Shown: positions 54,886 through 63,326, counted from the first letter of the stretch. The stretch is DNA of 64,000 nt from Arthrobacter sp. StoSoilB22 (GCF_019977315.1 NZ_AP024652.1:4154001-4218000); one strand, 5' to 3'. Program-made: numbers and translations. Notes: a model not told the origin generated them from the letters alone.

Positions 54886-54915
54886 CTGCTCGCCGGGTTG
54901 GGCCGGTACGACGAT

Positions 54916-54957
54916 TCGCTGCACCTTGGACGGTTGGAGTCGTCCAAGGTGCAGCGA
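54916..54957 (+). terminator. Perfect 17-bp hairpin after ptsH
   Basis: TCGCTGCACCTTGGACG and CGTCCAAGGTGCAGCGA pair exactly around an 8-base loop, 31 bases past the ptsH stop. No strong T-run follows (TCCGTCT), so it may act as a terminator or an mRNA 3' stabiliser. Confidence 0.65.
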
Positions 54958-55024
54958 TCCGTCTCAATGGATGCTGGACGCGGTGTGCGACGGTCCAACG
55001 TGAGCCACGCGCTAGGCTTCTGCC

Positions 55025-55441
55025 ATGGCATTGATAGCTCCCCGCGTCACTCCTGGCTTGCCCGCCGATGACGCCCGGAATCTGGCACGCTCCCTCCAAG
55101 ACAGCGATGACATCACCGTGTTCGTAGATGGCACGGTCCACCGCCTGCCCACCGAGGCGAGGGACGCCGTCGTCGACCTCCTCGCCAGGCTGAGCCGTGG
55201 CGAAACGGTGACGGTGAGCAGCGTGGAGGAAATGCTCACCACCTCACAAGCCGCTGAGCTTGCCGGCATCTCCCACACCTATCTGCGCAACATGACCGAT
55301 CGCGGCGAAATCCCGGTGGAGTACCGGGGAACGCATCGTCGCATCCGGCAGGCCGCCATCATTGAATGGCTGGCAACGCAGAAGAAAAAGCAGCAAGCCC
55401 AAGCGGCTACGGCAGACGACGTCACCGATTCCCAGAGCTAG
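55025..55441 (+). CDS. Excisionase-type HTH protein (antitoxin-like, apparently orphan)
   Basis: A 138-residue protein. The N-terminal half (about 1-70) is acidic and resembles antitoxins partnered with PIN-domain toxins. The C-terminal half has a MerR/excisionase HTH_17: LTTSQAAELAGISHTYLRNM with the wing VEYRGTHRRIRQAAIIEWL. In many actinobacteria this architecture is immediately followed by a PIN-domain ribonuclease gene. Here the next gene is a decayed maleylpyruvate isomerase-like gene, and no PIN frame is visible. It may be a solitary DNA-binding protein or the remnant of a toxin-antitoxin pair. Confidence 0.75.
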   Translation: MALIAPRVTPGLPADDARNLARSLQDSDDITVFVDGTVHRLPTEARDAVVDLLARLSRGETVTVSSVEEMLTTSQAAELAGISHTYLRNMTDRGEIPVEYRGTHRRIRQAAIIEWLATQKKKQQAQAATADDVTDSQS

Positions 55442-55477
55442 CCAACCCACATCACCAGCATGCTGTTCAATAGCGGT

Positions 55478-55738
55478 ATGGCAAAAAGCTCCCCTTCGAC
55501 CGTTTGGCCCGTGGTGCACCAGGAGCGTCGTGCGCTGATCCAAGACCTCGAACCGCTTGAGCCAGCGCAATGGCAGACGCCGTCCCTGTGCTCCGGCATC
55601 CGCCGCGACTACCCCGCCCAGCACGGGGCCACCGTACTCAGCGCATTACTGCTTGCGGTGTCAGGGCGGCCGATCGGGAGCGATGAAGTGAGCGGACCCG
55701 GAGCTCCGGTGTTCCTGCAACGGTTGGGAAACGAGTGA
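55478..55738 (+). pseudogene. Maleylpyruvate isomerase-family gene with internal deletions
   Basis: The 86-residue frame joins the N-terminus of a TIGR03083/DinB-like protein (VWPVVHQERRALIQDLEPL to PSLCSG) directly to a later piece (IRRDYPAQHGATVL) and then to the C-terminus (ALLLAVSGRPIGSDEVSGPG). Full members are about 200-230 residues, so two internal blocks, including the metal-site helix regions, are missing although the frame is kept. The start is the ATG at 55478. It overlaps the hydrolase start by 4 bases. Function is unlikely. Confidence 0.75.
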
Positions 55739-56544
55739 AGATGCCAGGGGACACAAAAGGATTGCTTTCTGCCGACGTCCAGGCCTTAGGCCTGACCGGC
55801 AGGATCCATTGGACGAAAGGCTCGCCTGCGCCGGAGCCGGGCGCAGAGCCGGGGAGCGAACCCGCGTACATCTTGATTCACGGGATCGGGGTGTCGCATA
55901 GATACCTGGCGCGGTTGCATGCTGTTCTCGCGGCGAGCGCACCGACGTACTCGCTGGACCTGCCCGGTTTTGGCGGGACGCCCAAGCCCGGTCGCCAGCT
56001 CTCAGTGGAGGACTACGGCGCGTTCATTGCCGATACACTCGCGTCGTGTGGCATCGACTCCTACGTGTTGGTGGGGCATTCGATGGGTACGCAATTTGCC
56101 ATCGAGGCGGCCCTGCGCGCCCCCGAGCAGGTCAAGCAGTTAGTACTGATGGGTCCCGTGGTGGATTCACGGCATAAAAATGTGTGGCGGCAGTCGCTGG
56201 CCCTGACCCTCGACGGAATACTCCGCGAGAGTCCCACGTCCAACGCGATCGTCATGTCCGACTACTTCCGCTGCGGCCCGCGCTGGTACCTCACCGAGCT
56301 GCCGGTGATGATGAAATACCCCACGGAGAAAAGGCTGGCCGGCATCCAGGTACCGTTGCTGGTCCTGCGCGGTAGCCGCGACCAGGTGGCGGGCCCGGAT
56401 TGGTCACTGCGGTTGTCCAGGACAGTGGTACAGGGTCGCTTGGTAGAGATTCCGGGCGTCGGGCACGTGGCGCAGCACATGCGTCCCAAGGCTGTGGCGG
56501 ATGCCATCCGGAGCTTCGTCACCGCTACCACTCCGCACCGCTAA
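55735..56544 (+). CDS. Alpha/beta hydrolase
   Basis: A 269-residue hydrolase. It has the oxyanion-hole strand YILIHGIGVSHRYLARL, the nucleophile Ser in VLVGHSMGTQFA, the acid Asp in LLVLRGSRDQVAG and the catalytic His in IPGVGHVAQHM. The triad is complete, and no signal peptide is present. The start is the GTG at 55735 or the ATG at 55741. The substrate is not predictable; the fold covers esterases, C-C hydrolases and haloperoxidases. Confidence 0.88.
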   Translation: MKMPGDTKGLLSADVQALGLTGRIHWTKGSPAPEPGAEPGSEPAYILIHGIGVSHRYLARLHAVLAASAPTYSLDLPGFGGTPKPGRQLSVEDYGAFIADTLASCGIDSYVLVGHSMGTQFAIEAALRAPEQVKQLVLMGPVVDSRHKNVWRQSLALTLDGILRESPTSNAIVMSDYFRCGPRWYLTELPVMMKYPTEKRLAGIQVPLLVLRGSRDQVAGPDWSLRLSRTVVQGRLVEIPGVGHVAQHMRPKAVADAIRSFVTATTPHR

Positions 56545-56657
56545 ACACTGACGCACGACGCCGGCACCTGGACTGGGTGCCGCTTGTCGGGTAGCCGCGT
56601 CCCGGCTAGGCTGACGGAGCAAGCGCATTAGTAAGTTTGCTTACGAAAGGGCTGATC

Positions 56658-56936
56658 GTGACTGACAAAGACTCAACTGAAGAGACACAGGGCTTCGGCA
56701 CCACCGGCGCCACAGGACCCTTCGCCACAGGATCCTATGACACGACCTCCGATGCCGACAGCATCCACGAAGATCCCGATATGCGCCAGGACGAGGACGA
56801 GGATCCCGCAGCCTCCGCCAACCCGGACCCCCTGGACGGCAACGTCACAGGGTTGGAGCCCGGCGGTGGAGTTCCTCCGGGAGAAACCCCGCCGGCCGAA
56901 GGCAGCATGAGCAGCGACCAAGGCCACCACGAGTAA
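56658..56936 (+). CDS. Small acidic DUF6480-like protein
   Basis: A 92-residue highly acidic, probably disordered protein. The C-terminal block [20 protein letters not shown] resembles the conserved part of actinobacterial DUF6480 proteins. The start is the GTG at 56658 with AAAGGG eight bases ahead. A short dyad GTAAG-TTTG-CTTAC lies just upstream (about 56631-56644). Relatives are often stress-induced; here that is only a guess. Confidence 0.7.
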   Translation: MTDKDSTEETQGFGTTGATGPFATGSYDTTSDADSIHEDPDMRQDEDEDPAASANPDPLDGNVTGLEPGGGVPPGETPPAEGSMSSDQGHHE

Positions 56937-56960
56937 CTACGCTGCAAGCCTCGCTGTTAC

Positions 56961-57014
56961 GTTGCTAACCCGCTGTTTCGTTGCTGGCCAGCGACGTAAC
57001 AGCGGGTTGGCAAC
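56961..57014. repeat. REP-like palindrome, copy A
   Basis: Two 27-base arms (24 pairs) centred on CTGG/CCAG, with core CCCGCTGTTTCGTTGCTGG. It lies between the DUF6480-like gene and the DNA ligase stop codon and could terminate both. The same core recurs at 62543-62582 and 63398-63438. Confidence 0.8.
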
Positions 57015-57017
57015 GCC

Positions 57018-58088
57018 CTAGGTGTTCGGTAGCTTCAGGATCTCCCCGAGATCGTACTCAGCGGGCTCTTCCAGCTGCGCGTACGTGCAGCTCCCGGGGG
57101 TCCTGTCCGGCCGCCACCTGCGGAACTGCGTGGTGTGCCGGAACCTGTCCCCCTCCATGTAGTCGTACTTCACTTCGATCACGAGCTCGGGGCGCAGGGG
57201 CACGAAGGAGAAGTCCTTGCCCCCGCTCCAGCGGCTTTGGGCGCCCGGCATGCGTGAACCCCCGGCAGCCTCGTCCTGCTTGGCCCATTCGCCCCACGGG
57301 TGCTGGTCGAGTTCAATCTGATACGGCTCAAGCTCAGCCACCAGGGCCTCGCGCTTGGCCATGGGAAACGATGCCACCACTCCCACGTGATGTAGCCGGC
57401 CGGTGTCGTCGTGCAGGCCAAGCAGCATGGAGCCCACTACTTTCGCGGTCTTGTGCCAGCGGAACCCAGCCACCACACAATCGGCCGTGCGCTCGTGTTT
57501 GGTCTTGAACATCACCCGCTTGTTCGGGAGGTACGCCCCATCCAGTGGTTTGGACAGCACACCATCCAGGCCCGCGCCCTCCAGTTGTACGAACCACTCC
57601 CGCGCCCGTTCCAGATCAGTCACCGCAGGAGTCACATACACAGGCGGCTCGGCCTCGGCGAGCGCACGTTCCAAAATGGCCCGGCGCTCGGAGAACGGCT
57701 TGTCCATGAGGTTCTGATCGCCCAGCGCGAGGATGTCGAACGCAATCATGGACGCCGGGGTCTTCTCTGCGAGCATACGGACGCGGCTGTCGGCGGGGTG
57801 GATCCGCTGCTGGAGCACCTCGAATTCGAGCCGGCCACCCTCGATCAGGACGATTTCGCCGTCAATCACGCATTTGTCCGGCAGGTTCTTCCTGAGGGCA
57901 TCCACCAGCTCCGGGAAGTAGCGGGTCATGGGCTTCTCGTTGCGGCTGCCCAGGACGATCTCGTCGCCGTCCTTGAAGACGATGGTCCGGAAGCCGTCCC
58001 ATTTGGGCTCGTAGTGCCCAACATCGGGGATGGTCGGAACGGATTTGGCGAGCATGGGCGAGACGGGTGGCATCACAGGCAGGTCCAT
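57018..58088 (-). CDS. ATP-dependent DNA ligase (LigC type)
   Basis: A 356-residue ligase. The nucleotidyl-transfer Lys is in motif I EPKWDGFRT (Lys29). Other motifs are SRNEKPMTRY, DGEIVLIEG (III), SMIAFDILAL (IIIa), GLDGVLSKPLDGAY (IV) and VMFKTKHERTADCVV (V). An OB-fold C-terminal domain completes it (SMLLGLHDDTGRLHHVG). The ATG at 58088 is the start. There is no LigD polymerase or nuclease domain, so it matches the actinobacterial LigC group, involved in back-up or base-excision type repair rather than replication. No Ku gene is adjacent. Confidence 0.92.
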   Translation of the reverse strand: MDLPVMPPVSPMLAKSVPTIPDVGHYEPKWDGFRTIVFKDGDEIVLGSRNEKPMTRYFPELVDALRKNLPDKCVIDGEIVLIEGGRLEFEVLQQRIHPADSRVRMLAEKTPASMIAFDILALGDQNLMDKPFSERRAILERALAEAEPPVYVTPAVTDLERAREWFVQLEGAGLDGVLSKPLDGAYLPNKRVMFKTKHERTADCVVAGFRWHKTAKVVGSMLLGLHDDTGRLHHVGVVASFPMAKREALVAELEPYQIELDQHPWGEWAKQDEAAGGSRMPGAQSRWSGGKDFSFVPLRPELVIEVKYDYMEGDRFRHTTQFRRWRPDRTPGSCTYAQLEEPAEYDLGEILKLPNT

Positions 58089-58305
58089 AGACAATGTCTA
58101 CCCGCCGGTGCGCGCCGAAGCTAGTGTTGGCCAGGGATATCTTGGTCGAGCGGCCCAGCGAGTGCCGCCCAGCACCGGCCCCGAAGCCTAAGCGCCAGAA
58201 GCCTACCGCTTAGGCTGAACTACCGCCCGTTACATTAATGTGACTTTACTTTCCGGCTCATGTACCGTCGTAGGGCGACCCATATCTCCGCTGGGCCGCT
58301 TCCGG
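58089..58305. other. Leader region upstream of the c-di-AMP riboswitch
   Basis: No gene is visible. A perfect dyad AGCCTAAGCG ... CGCTTAGGCT (58185-58216, 12-base spacer) may end a transcript or bind a regulator, and ACATTAATGT (about 58234-58243) is a 10-base palindrome in an AT-rich patch likely to contain the promoter. I cannot place -35 and -10 elements with confidence. Confidence 0.45.
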
Positions 58306-58466
58306 ATTGACGCCGAGCTCTGCCGCAATCCGGGATCCGCCAGACCCGCGGCAGAGACGGGGGACCCAGGTTCCCGGGCTTGTTACCCACAAGCCCTTGG
58401 GGTGAAGCCGCCTTGCGCGGCCGGACGGCCTCGTCCGAACCCGACAGCTAACCTCGAAGGCGTTGA
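58306..58466 (+). promoter_or_regulatory. c-di-AMP riboswitch (ydaO/yuaA type)
   Basis: The conserved blocks of this aptamer occur in order: GCCGCAATCCG (about 58322-58332), ACGGGGGACCCA (58357-58368), TTGGGGTGAAGCC (58397-58409) and CGAACCCGACAGCTAACCTC from 58436. GACGCC near 58309 can pair with GGCGTT at 58459-58464 to close the outer stem. The Shine-Dalgarno GAGAGG follows at once, then the ATG at 58479, so the switch can act on translation or transcription. In actinobacteria this class usually controls cell-wall hydrolases and osmotic-stress genes; the ligand c-di-AMP commonly turns expression off. Confidence 0.9.
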
Positions 58467-58478
58467 GAGGCAACCACC

Positions 58479-59801
58479 ATGTCCCCAACCATGGATCAGC
58501 CGCGCCGCGCCCAGACTGAAGGCGAGCGCACCAAGCCAACCGGACGCCGTCGGGCCCAACCCAGCGGATTCCTTGACAACGCGCCGGCAGATTCCGCCGC
58601 CGTCAGCGGAACGTCAAGCACGACGCCGGAACCCGCCACGGCGGCCATGCCCGCCGCGGTGAAACCCACCACGCGTGCGGAAATCCGCGCAGCCGAGCGC
58701 GAGCGTGCTGCCCGGGCCGTACTCGCGCCCGAGGAATCGGCGGCAGCTCCGAAGTCCACCACACCGGGACCTCCTACCGCAGCCATCCCCATCGTTCCGC
58801 CGGCCAGCCAGGAACCCGCCACCACGGCTATTCCAGTAGTGCAGCCTGCAACGCCGGAACCCGCAACTGCGGCCATTCCCGTAGTCACTGCCCGCGATGA
58901 GTCCGCGCGCACGCCGGAACCCACGGAGTCCCCGCGCAAGGACGCTGAGTCCCCGCGCGGCAAGTCTCCGGCTCAGGTGGCCGCAGCCGCTACAGCCTCA
59001 GCATCCTTGGCAAGCCGCCGGGACGTTCGAAAGCCGGCCGCTGCGCCCACCACCAAGTCCGGTTTTGGCGCCACATCCTCGTTCGGCCGTGAGCCGTTCG
59101 GCCGCGAACCACAGGCCGCCCTGCGCAAGGCGGCTTCGGTCAAACACATGAGCCAGCGCATGGCCGTGGTGGCGGGGGCCCTTGGCCTCGTGCTGACAGC
59201 CGGCGCTTTGGGGCCGGCCCTTGAACTTCCGTTCTTCGGCCAGGAAACCCCGTCGCAGGAAGCCGGCGGGGGCGAAGGCCGCACCTCGGGTTCGGCATCG
59301 CCCGGGCCCAAGGCTTCCTACACCACGGCGTCATCACCTTCGGCCTCCACGCCATCCACAGCATCAGGGGCAACGGCTTCCTCCGAGGCCGGCCAGCCCG
59401 CGACGATCGCGGAGGCACCCGGGGCGGTGTCGCCGTCGTCGACTCCCACCCCACAGGTTTCGCTCGCGGACCCGGTATGGGTTCCGTCAGCGGGCTCGTC
59501 CGCAGTCCCGGCAGTTCCTGGCGCCACCAGCCCGGCACCCACCCAGCCGGCCCCCGCGCCGAGCGATGTGCCGCCCTCGGACACCATCACTACACCGCCT
59601 GCGCCGACGCCAACGGGCACTCCCACACCGACCCCGACTCCCACAGGAACTGCGACTCCCACACCGACTCCAACGCCGACGGATACTGCAACGCCGACGT
59701 CCAAGCCGAAACCGGGCAAGCCGACCGCTGCCTCAGCACCGCAGCCCAGTGAATCGGCACTTCAGGACATCCTCGATGCCGCACAGAAGGTATTCGGTTG
59801 A
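58479..59801 (+). CDS. Uncharacterised Pro/Thr/Ala-rich single-pass membrane protein under c-di-AMP riboswitch
   Basis: A 440-residue protein I do not recognise as any characterised family. The first about 225 residues are Pro/Ala/Thr-rich with a degenerate repeat (PEPATAAIPVV, PGPPTAAIPIV, QEPATTAIPVV) and a basic stretch ending MSQRM. One hydrophobic helix follows (residues about 228-248). The outside half is Ser/Pro/Thr-rich, with a run of PTPTPT-type dipeptides near 375-405 that resembles a glycosylated wall-spanning linker. It ends in a short amphipathic helix (SALQDILDAAQKVFG). No peptidase, LysM or NlpC domain is present, although genes behind this riboswitch usually encode wall hydrolases. 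Mostly disordered; the role is unknown, perhaps envelope sensing or anchoring. Confidence 0.8.
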   Translation: MSPTMDQPRRAQTEGERTKPTGRRRAQPSGFLDNAPADSAAVSGTSSTTPEPATAAMPAAVKPTTRAEIRAAERERAARAVLAPEESAAAPKSTTPGPPTAAIPIVPPASQEPATTAIPVVQPATPEPATAAIPVVTARDESARTPEPTESPRKDAESPRGKSPAQVAAAATASASLASRRDVRKPAAAPTTKSGFGATSSFGREPFGREPQAALRKAASVKHMSQRMAVVAGALGLVLTAGALGPALELPFFGQETPSQEAGGGEGRTSGSASPGPKASYTTASSPSASTPSTASGATASSEAGQPATIAEAPGAVSPSSTPTPQVSLADPVWVPSAGSSAVPAVPGATSPAPTQPAPAPSDVPPSDTITTPPAPTPTGTPTPTPTPTGTATPTPTPTPTDTATPTSKPKPGKPTAASAPQPSESALQDILDAAQKVFG

Positions 59802-59966
59802 GCACCCGCCTGCCGCGTACGTCCACCCATGCGGGGTGGCATAGCCGGTACTGCAGCAGCAGCCGGACTGCCACGTTCCGTCGGCGGATGGGGCGCTGGA
59901 GCTGCCAGCGTTTGCGGCGCTCGTAAGGCAACACCGCATACTTCGTACTTACAAGGGGAAGCAGGC

Positions 59967-61181
59967 TCAGATCCGTGGCCGTACTGCCCAACGCCTGGCC
60001 TTCAGGGCCGCATGTAACTCGAGCCGGATCGCGCCACTCAACGGATCAGCACCGATGAGCTGGCGGATCCGGCCGAGCCTGTTGTAGATGCTGCTCCTGT
60101 GGAGATGAAGTTTGGCGGCGACGTCCTGAACCGAGCCGTCATTGTCATAGAGCAATTCAAGGACGGGCAGGAGTTCGCCGTTTTTGTCGTGGTCCTCGAG
60201 TGCCCTGAAATGCACAGATCCCGTGTCATCCCAACCGCCCGGTGCTACCAAACGATCGAACAGCTGGTACACGCCAACAGTTCGGCTGTCCACGAGCTCA
60301 CCCAAAGGGAGGTCTACTGCGGCCGCTTGGGCAGCAACCTTCGCTTGCCGGTACGCACCGGACAGCTGCCGGATAACTTGGAATGGTTCGCTGATCCCCA
60401 AGATTACCCTGTCCACTTTGCGGCCTGCGCGTTTGGCGAGCTCCAGTTGATAGTGCACCAAAACCTGGGCATGGTCCGCCCGGCCGCCCGACTCGCGGAA
60501 CAACACAACGGAATGCGTCTCCGTTCCGGCGCTGAACAACGCGGCGTTCACGCCAATGGTGGACTGCAGCGCGGCAGATCGATGCGTCAGGGTAGCTGCA
60601 ATGGGATCGACGTCGGACCTCGCACCATAGGGGTCGAGGATAGTCACCAGCTGCCACGGACCGCGGCCCTGGATTTCCTTCCAACCCGCGACGGCGGCCA
60701 CAGCGTTGGATTCGCCGCCGCAGGCTGACAGAAACTCCTGTTCACGCCGTCGCCGGAACTCCGATTCAGCCGTGTTGGAATCAAGGAGCAAGCCCGCCAG
60801 CAGGTCCAGCTCGTCCCGCACGCCTGGCAGTTCGGCGAGTATCGCCGTCGCGCTCTGTTCTTCAAGGTCAAGCTGCACCCACAAGTACCCCACGCGGAAA
60901 CCGCGCACCAGCAAGGGGACACAGACGCGGCCCAACATGCCCAGTTCGTCGTTGGCTGGAACCACCACGGGTCGCACCGCCGTAGCAATGCCGTGAGCGA
61001 GCTGCCATGCGCTGACGTCGCTGGGTACCCGCTTGCTCAGGAGGAAGTTCACGCGGACGCGGTCGGCGTGGGACTGGTTGGAGCTGTAGGCGAGGAGAAC
61101 GCCGTCGAGGTCTTCCAGGGAGAGCCCGCGGCCCAGCTTCAAAGCCACCCGTTCAACGATCTGTTCCACGTCCTGCTGCAT
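59967..61181 (-). CDS. PucR/CdaR-type regulator, probable activator of ald (AdeR-like)
   Basis: A 404-residue regulator with an N-terminal sensor-like region, a GGDEF-like middle and a C-terminal PucR HTH_30 (VQDVAAKLHLHRSSIYNRLGRI). It is divergent from alanine dehydrogenase. The B. subtilis ald activator AdeR has the same family and role, so alanine-responsive activation of ald is the natural inference. The open frame begins at 61301 (with GAGG upstream), but the ATG at 61181 matches the expected family start (QQDVEQIVERVALKLGRG). The longer form would cover the palindrome in the promoter region. Confidence 0.87.
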   Translation of the reverse strand: MQQDVEQIVERVALKLGRGLSLEDLDGVLLAYSSNQSHADRVRVNFLLSKRVPSDVSAWQLAHGIATAVRPVVVPANDELGMLGRVCVPLLVRGFRVGYLWVQLDLEEQSATAILAELPGVRDELDLLAGLLLDSNTAESEFRRRREQEFLSACGGESNAVAAVAGWKEIQGRGPWQLVTILDPYGARSDVDPIAATLTHRSAALQSTIGVNAALFSAGTETHSVVLFRESGGRADHAQVLVHYQLELAKRAGRKVDRVILGISEPFQVIRQLSGAYRQAKVAAQAAAVDLPLGELVDSRTVGVYQLFDRLVAPGGWDDTGSVHFRALEDHDKNGELLPVLELLYDNDGSVQDVAAKLHLHRSSIYNRLGRIRQLIGADPLSGAIRLELHAALKARRWAVRPRI

Positions 61182-61225
61182 CGGAAAAGCGTACCAACAG
61201 CAGGCGACACTTGACGCTTCAGTGC

Positions 61226-61239
61226 TCGACAAATGTCGA
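61226..61239. promoter_or_regulatory. Candidate operator between ald and its regulator
   Basis: TCGACA-AA-TGTCGA is a perfect dyad in the 209-base divergent region, 150 bases before the ald start. It is a plausible binding site for the PucR-type protein. A TTGACG box lies just left of it at 61211-61216. Confidence 0.45.
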
Positions 61240-61390
61240 ACTTGCCCGGCTAGGATCCTTGTATCCACAGGGTTTTCCTGTGCGGGCAGTTCTTGCTCCA
61301 TGTCGCCTGCCTCACAGCCGGATTTATTCTGGAATCACAGCCCGCAACACATTTTTCGGCCGAAGAGGCCGCTAACGATGGAGCCCACAG

Positions 61391-62509
61391 ATGATCATCG
61401 GTGTCCCCAAAGAAATCAAGAACAACGAGTTCCGCGTAGCCATCACGGCTGCCGGCGTCCACGAGTTCCGCACCCACGGACACTCCGTTCTGGTTGAACG
61501 CGGCGCAGGCCTCGGCTCGGGCATCACCGACGAGGAATACTCGATCGCCGGCGCAGAAATCGTCAACGAAGCCGACGACGTCTGGGCCCGCGCGGACATG
61601 GTCATGAAGGTCAAAGAACCCATCGCGGCCGAGTACCACCGCTTCCGCAAGGGCCTCATCCTCTTCACCTACCTCCACCTCGCCGCAGAGCCCGAGCTCA
61701 CCGCCGAGCTCATCAACTCCGGCGTCACGGCCATCGCCTATGAAACCGTTCAGGAGGGCCGCACGCTTCCGCTGCTCGCCCCGATGTCCGAGGTCGCAGG
61801 GCGCCTGTCCGTAGTGGTCGGCGCTTCCTCCCTCATGGCTCCGGCCGGTGGCAAGGGTGTCCTCCTGGGCGGCGTACCGGGTGTGCGCCCGGCCAAGGTT
61901 GTTGTCCTCGGCGCCGGCGTTGCGGGAACCAACGCCGCCGCCATGGCGCTGGGCCTCGGTGCTGATGTCACCATCATGGACATCAACATCAACCGGCTGC
62001 GCGAACTCGACGCCCTCTACCAGGGCCGCCTGAAGACCGTTGCCTCCAACGCCTACGAGATCGAGAAGTCAGTCATCGACGCAGATCTCGTGATCGGCTC
62101 CGTCCTGATCCCCGGCGCCAAGGCACCCAAGCTGGTCACCAACGACCTCGTTGCCCGCATGAAGCCGGGCTCGGTTCTTGTGGACATCGCCGTTGACCAG
62201 GGCGGCTGCTTCGAGGACACGCACCCCACCACCCACCAGGAACCGACGTACAAGGTCCACAACTCGATCTTCTACTGCGTTGCCAACATGCCTGGCGCCG
62301 TTCCGAACACCTCCACGTACGCACTGACCAACGTCACCCTGCGCTACGCCGTGGCATTGGCCAACCTGGGCGTCAAGGCCGCCTTCGACCGCGATCCCGC
62401 GCTCGCCGCCGGCCTCAACATCGCTGCAGGCCACGTGGCACACCACTCCGTTTCCGAGGCACACAACCTGCCGCTGGTGACGGACTGGCACAGCCTGGTC
62501 ACCGCATAG
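61391..62509 (+). CDS. ald: Alanine dehydrogenase
   Basis: A 372-residue NAD-dependent enzyme interconverting L-alanine and pyruvate plus ammonia (EC 1.4.1.1). MIIGVPKEIKNNEFRVAIT is the family start, followed by MVMKVKEPIAAEY (substrate Lys), LFTYLHLAAEPELT (catalytic His), the NAD-binding VVVLGAGVAGTNAAAMALGLGA-type segment, and SVLVDIAVDQGGCFEDT. GGAG lies about ten bases before the ATG. It releases ammonia and pyruvate during growth on alanine and links with the CycA-type permease and the pyruvate-yielding sdaA route. Confidence 0.96.
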   Translation: MIIGVPKEIKNNEFRVAITAAGVHEFRTHGHSVLVERGAGLGSGITDEEYSIAGAEIVNEADDVWARADMVMKVKEPIAAEYHRFRKGLILFTYLHLAAEPELTAELINSGVTAIAYETVQEGRTLPLLAPMSEVAGRLSVVVGASSLMAPAGGKGVLLGGVPGVRPAKVVVLGAGVAGTNAAAMALGLGADVTIMDININRLRELDALYQGRLKTVASNAYEIEKSVIDADLVIGSVLIPGAKAPKLVTNDLVARMKPGSVLVDIAVDQGGCFEDTHPTTHQEPTYKVHNSIFYCVANMPGAVPNTSTYALTNVTLRYAVALANLGVKAAFDRDPALAAGLNIAAGHVAHHSVSEAHNLPLVTDWHSLVTA

Positions 62510-63326
62510 CGAAGCCTTCGCGGCGACAGAAACTCGTCCCTGGCCCGCTGTTCCGTTGCTGCCCAGCAACGGAACAGCGGGCTTCCGACGTTTCAGCGCG
62601 AAAAGTTCCGATGGGTGTCTCCACCTCAAGCTGCAGCACAGGCTCCTGGATGCCCAGCTTGTGGAGAAGCAGGCGAGTGCGTGTCTCCCCCACTGACTCG
62701 GATCGCTTATCCATTGCGGCGAGAACCTGACGCAGCCGCCGCGCACCCCGCGTGATCCTGCCGCTGTCCAGAAAATGTTGCAGGATTCCCGGATCAGCAC
62801 CCCGCCTGAGGGCCTGGTCCGCGATAACCACGGCTGCTTCGAACGCCAACGTTCTCGCACAGTCGATCACTGTCCGTTCAAGGCTCGTGACTCTGACCCG
62901 GCCTCCCCACGGCGCGGGCACTTCCGTGATTTCTTCCGGGTTCAACGGCCCACCGTGGGCAACCACATCCGCACCCGAACTTGCCTGGGCAGGAGAGAAT
63001 GGCGTGGTGACATGCACTTGAGGGCCACCTTCCCAGTCAGGGCACCCATGGAGCCGGGCAGCACTCAGGTGGCTATACGTTGCTTGGCCCGACGTGCTGC
63101 ACGCCTGGGCCTGAATACGGAGTATCTCCCGTTCCCAGGGCTTGCGACGACGCCAGTCAACTGTCCGGACATAGGCACCGCGCCTCAGCCTCAGGAGCTT
63201 CCCCGAACGCACTCCTGCGGTCAGCGCGCGGTCCCCCAGGCCCGTGGCCGCAAGCTCGGGGGTTGAGGCAACAAGGGTGGACGGCCAATGCTCAGCGAGA
63301 AGGGCATCAAGCTTTGGTGATTGCAT
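62499..63326 (-). pseudogene. AbiEi-type antitoxin-domain/endonuclease-like gene, 3' truncated
   Basis: A 275-residue frame. The N-terminal half matches actinobacterial proteins annotated as type IV toxin-antitoxin AbiEi-like (GDRALTAGVRSGKLLRLRRGAYV, then SHLSAARLHGCP, and SLERTVIDCARTLAFEAAVV). Relatives continue after VETPIGTFRA with a DUF559-like nuclease core of about 60-80 residues (acidic active-site strands and EFDG-type motifs). Here, from about 62600, the frame runs into the REP-like palindrome (ARCSVAGQQRN and onward), which is not protein-like, and it ends antisense to the last 11 bases of ald. The nuclease domain is missing. The start ATG at 63326 is normal. Confidence 0.75.
62543..62582. 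repeat. REP-like palindrome, copy B
   Basis: Perfect 19-bp arms: GCCCGCTGTTCCGTTGCTG and its complement, with a CC spacer. It lies 34 bases past the ald stop codon, where it can serve as ald terminator, and forms the right edge of the truncated AbiEi-type gene. Confidence 0.9.

Noticed and set aside
58240-58662. 140-codon frame overlapping the riboswitch
   Set aside because: It covers the conserved aptamer and runs out of frame into the real gene; no homologous-looking sequence.
59590-59991. 133-codon minus-strand frame after the riboswitch-controlled gene
   Set aside because: It overlaps the PT-rich coding tail and has no motif or ribosome site; the 165-base gap that follows holds nothing I can support.
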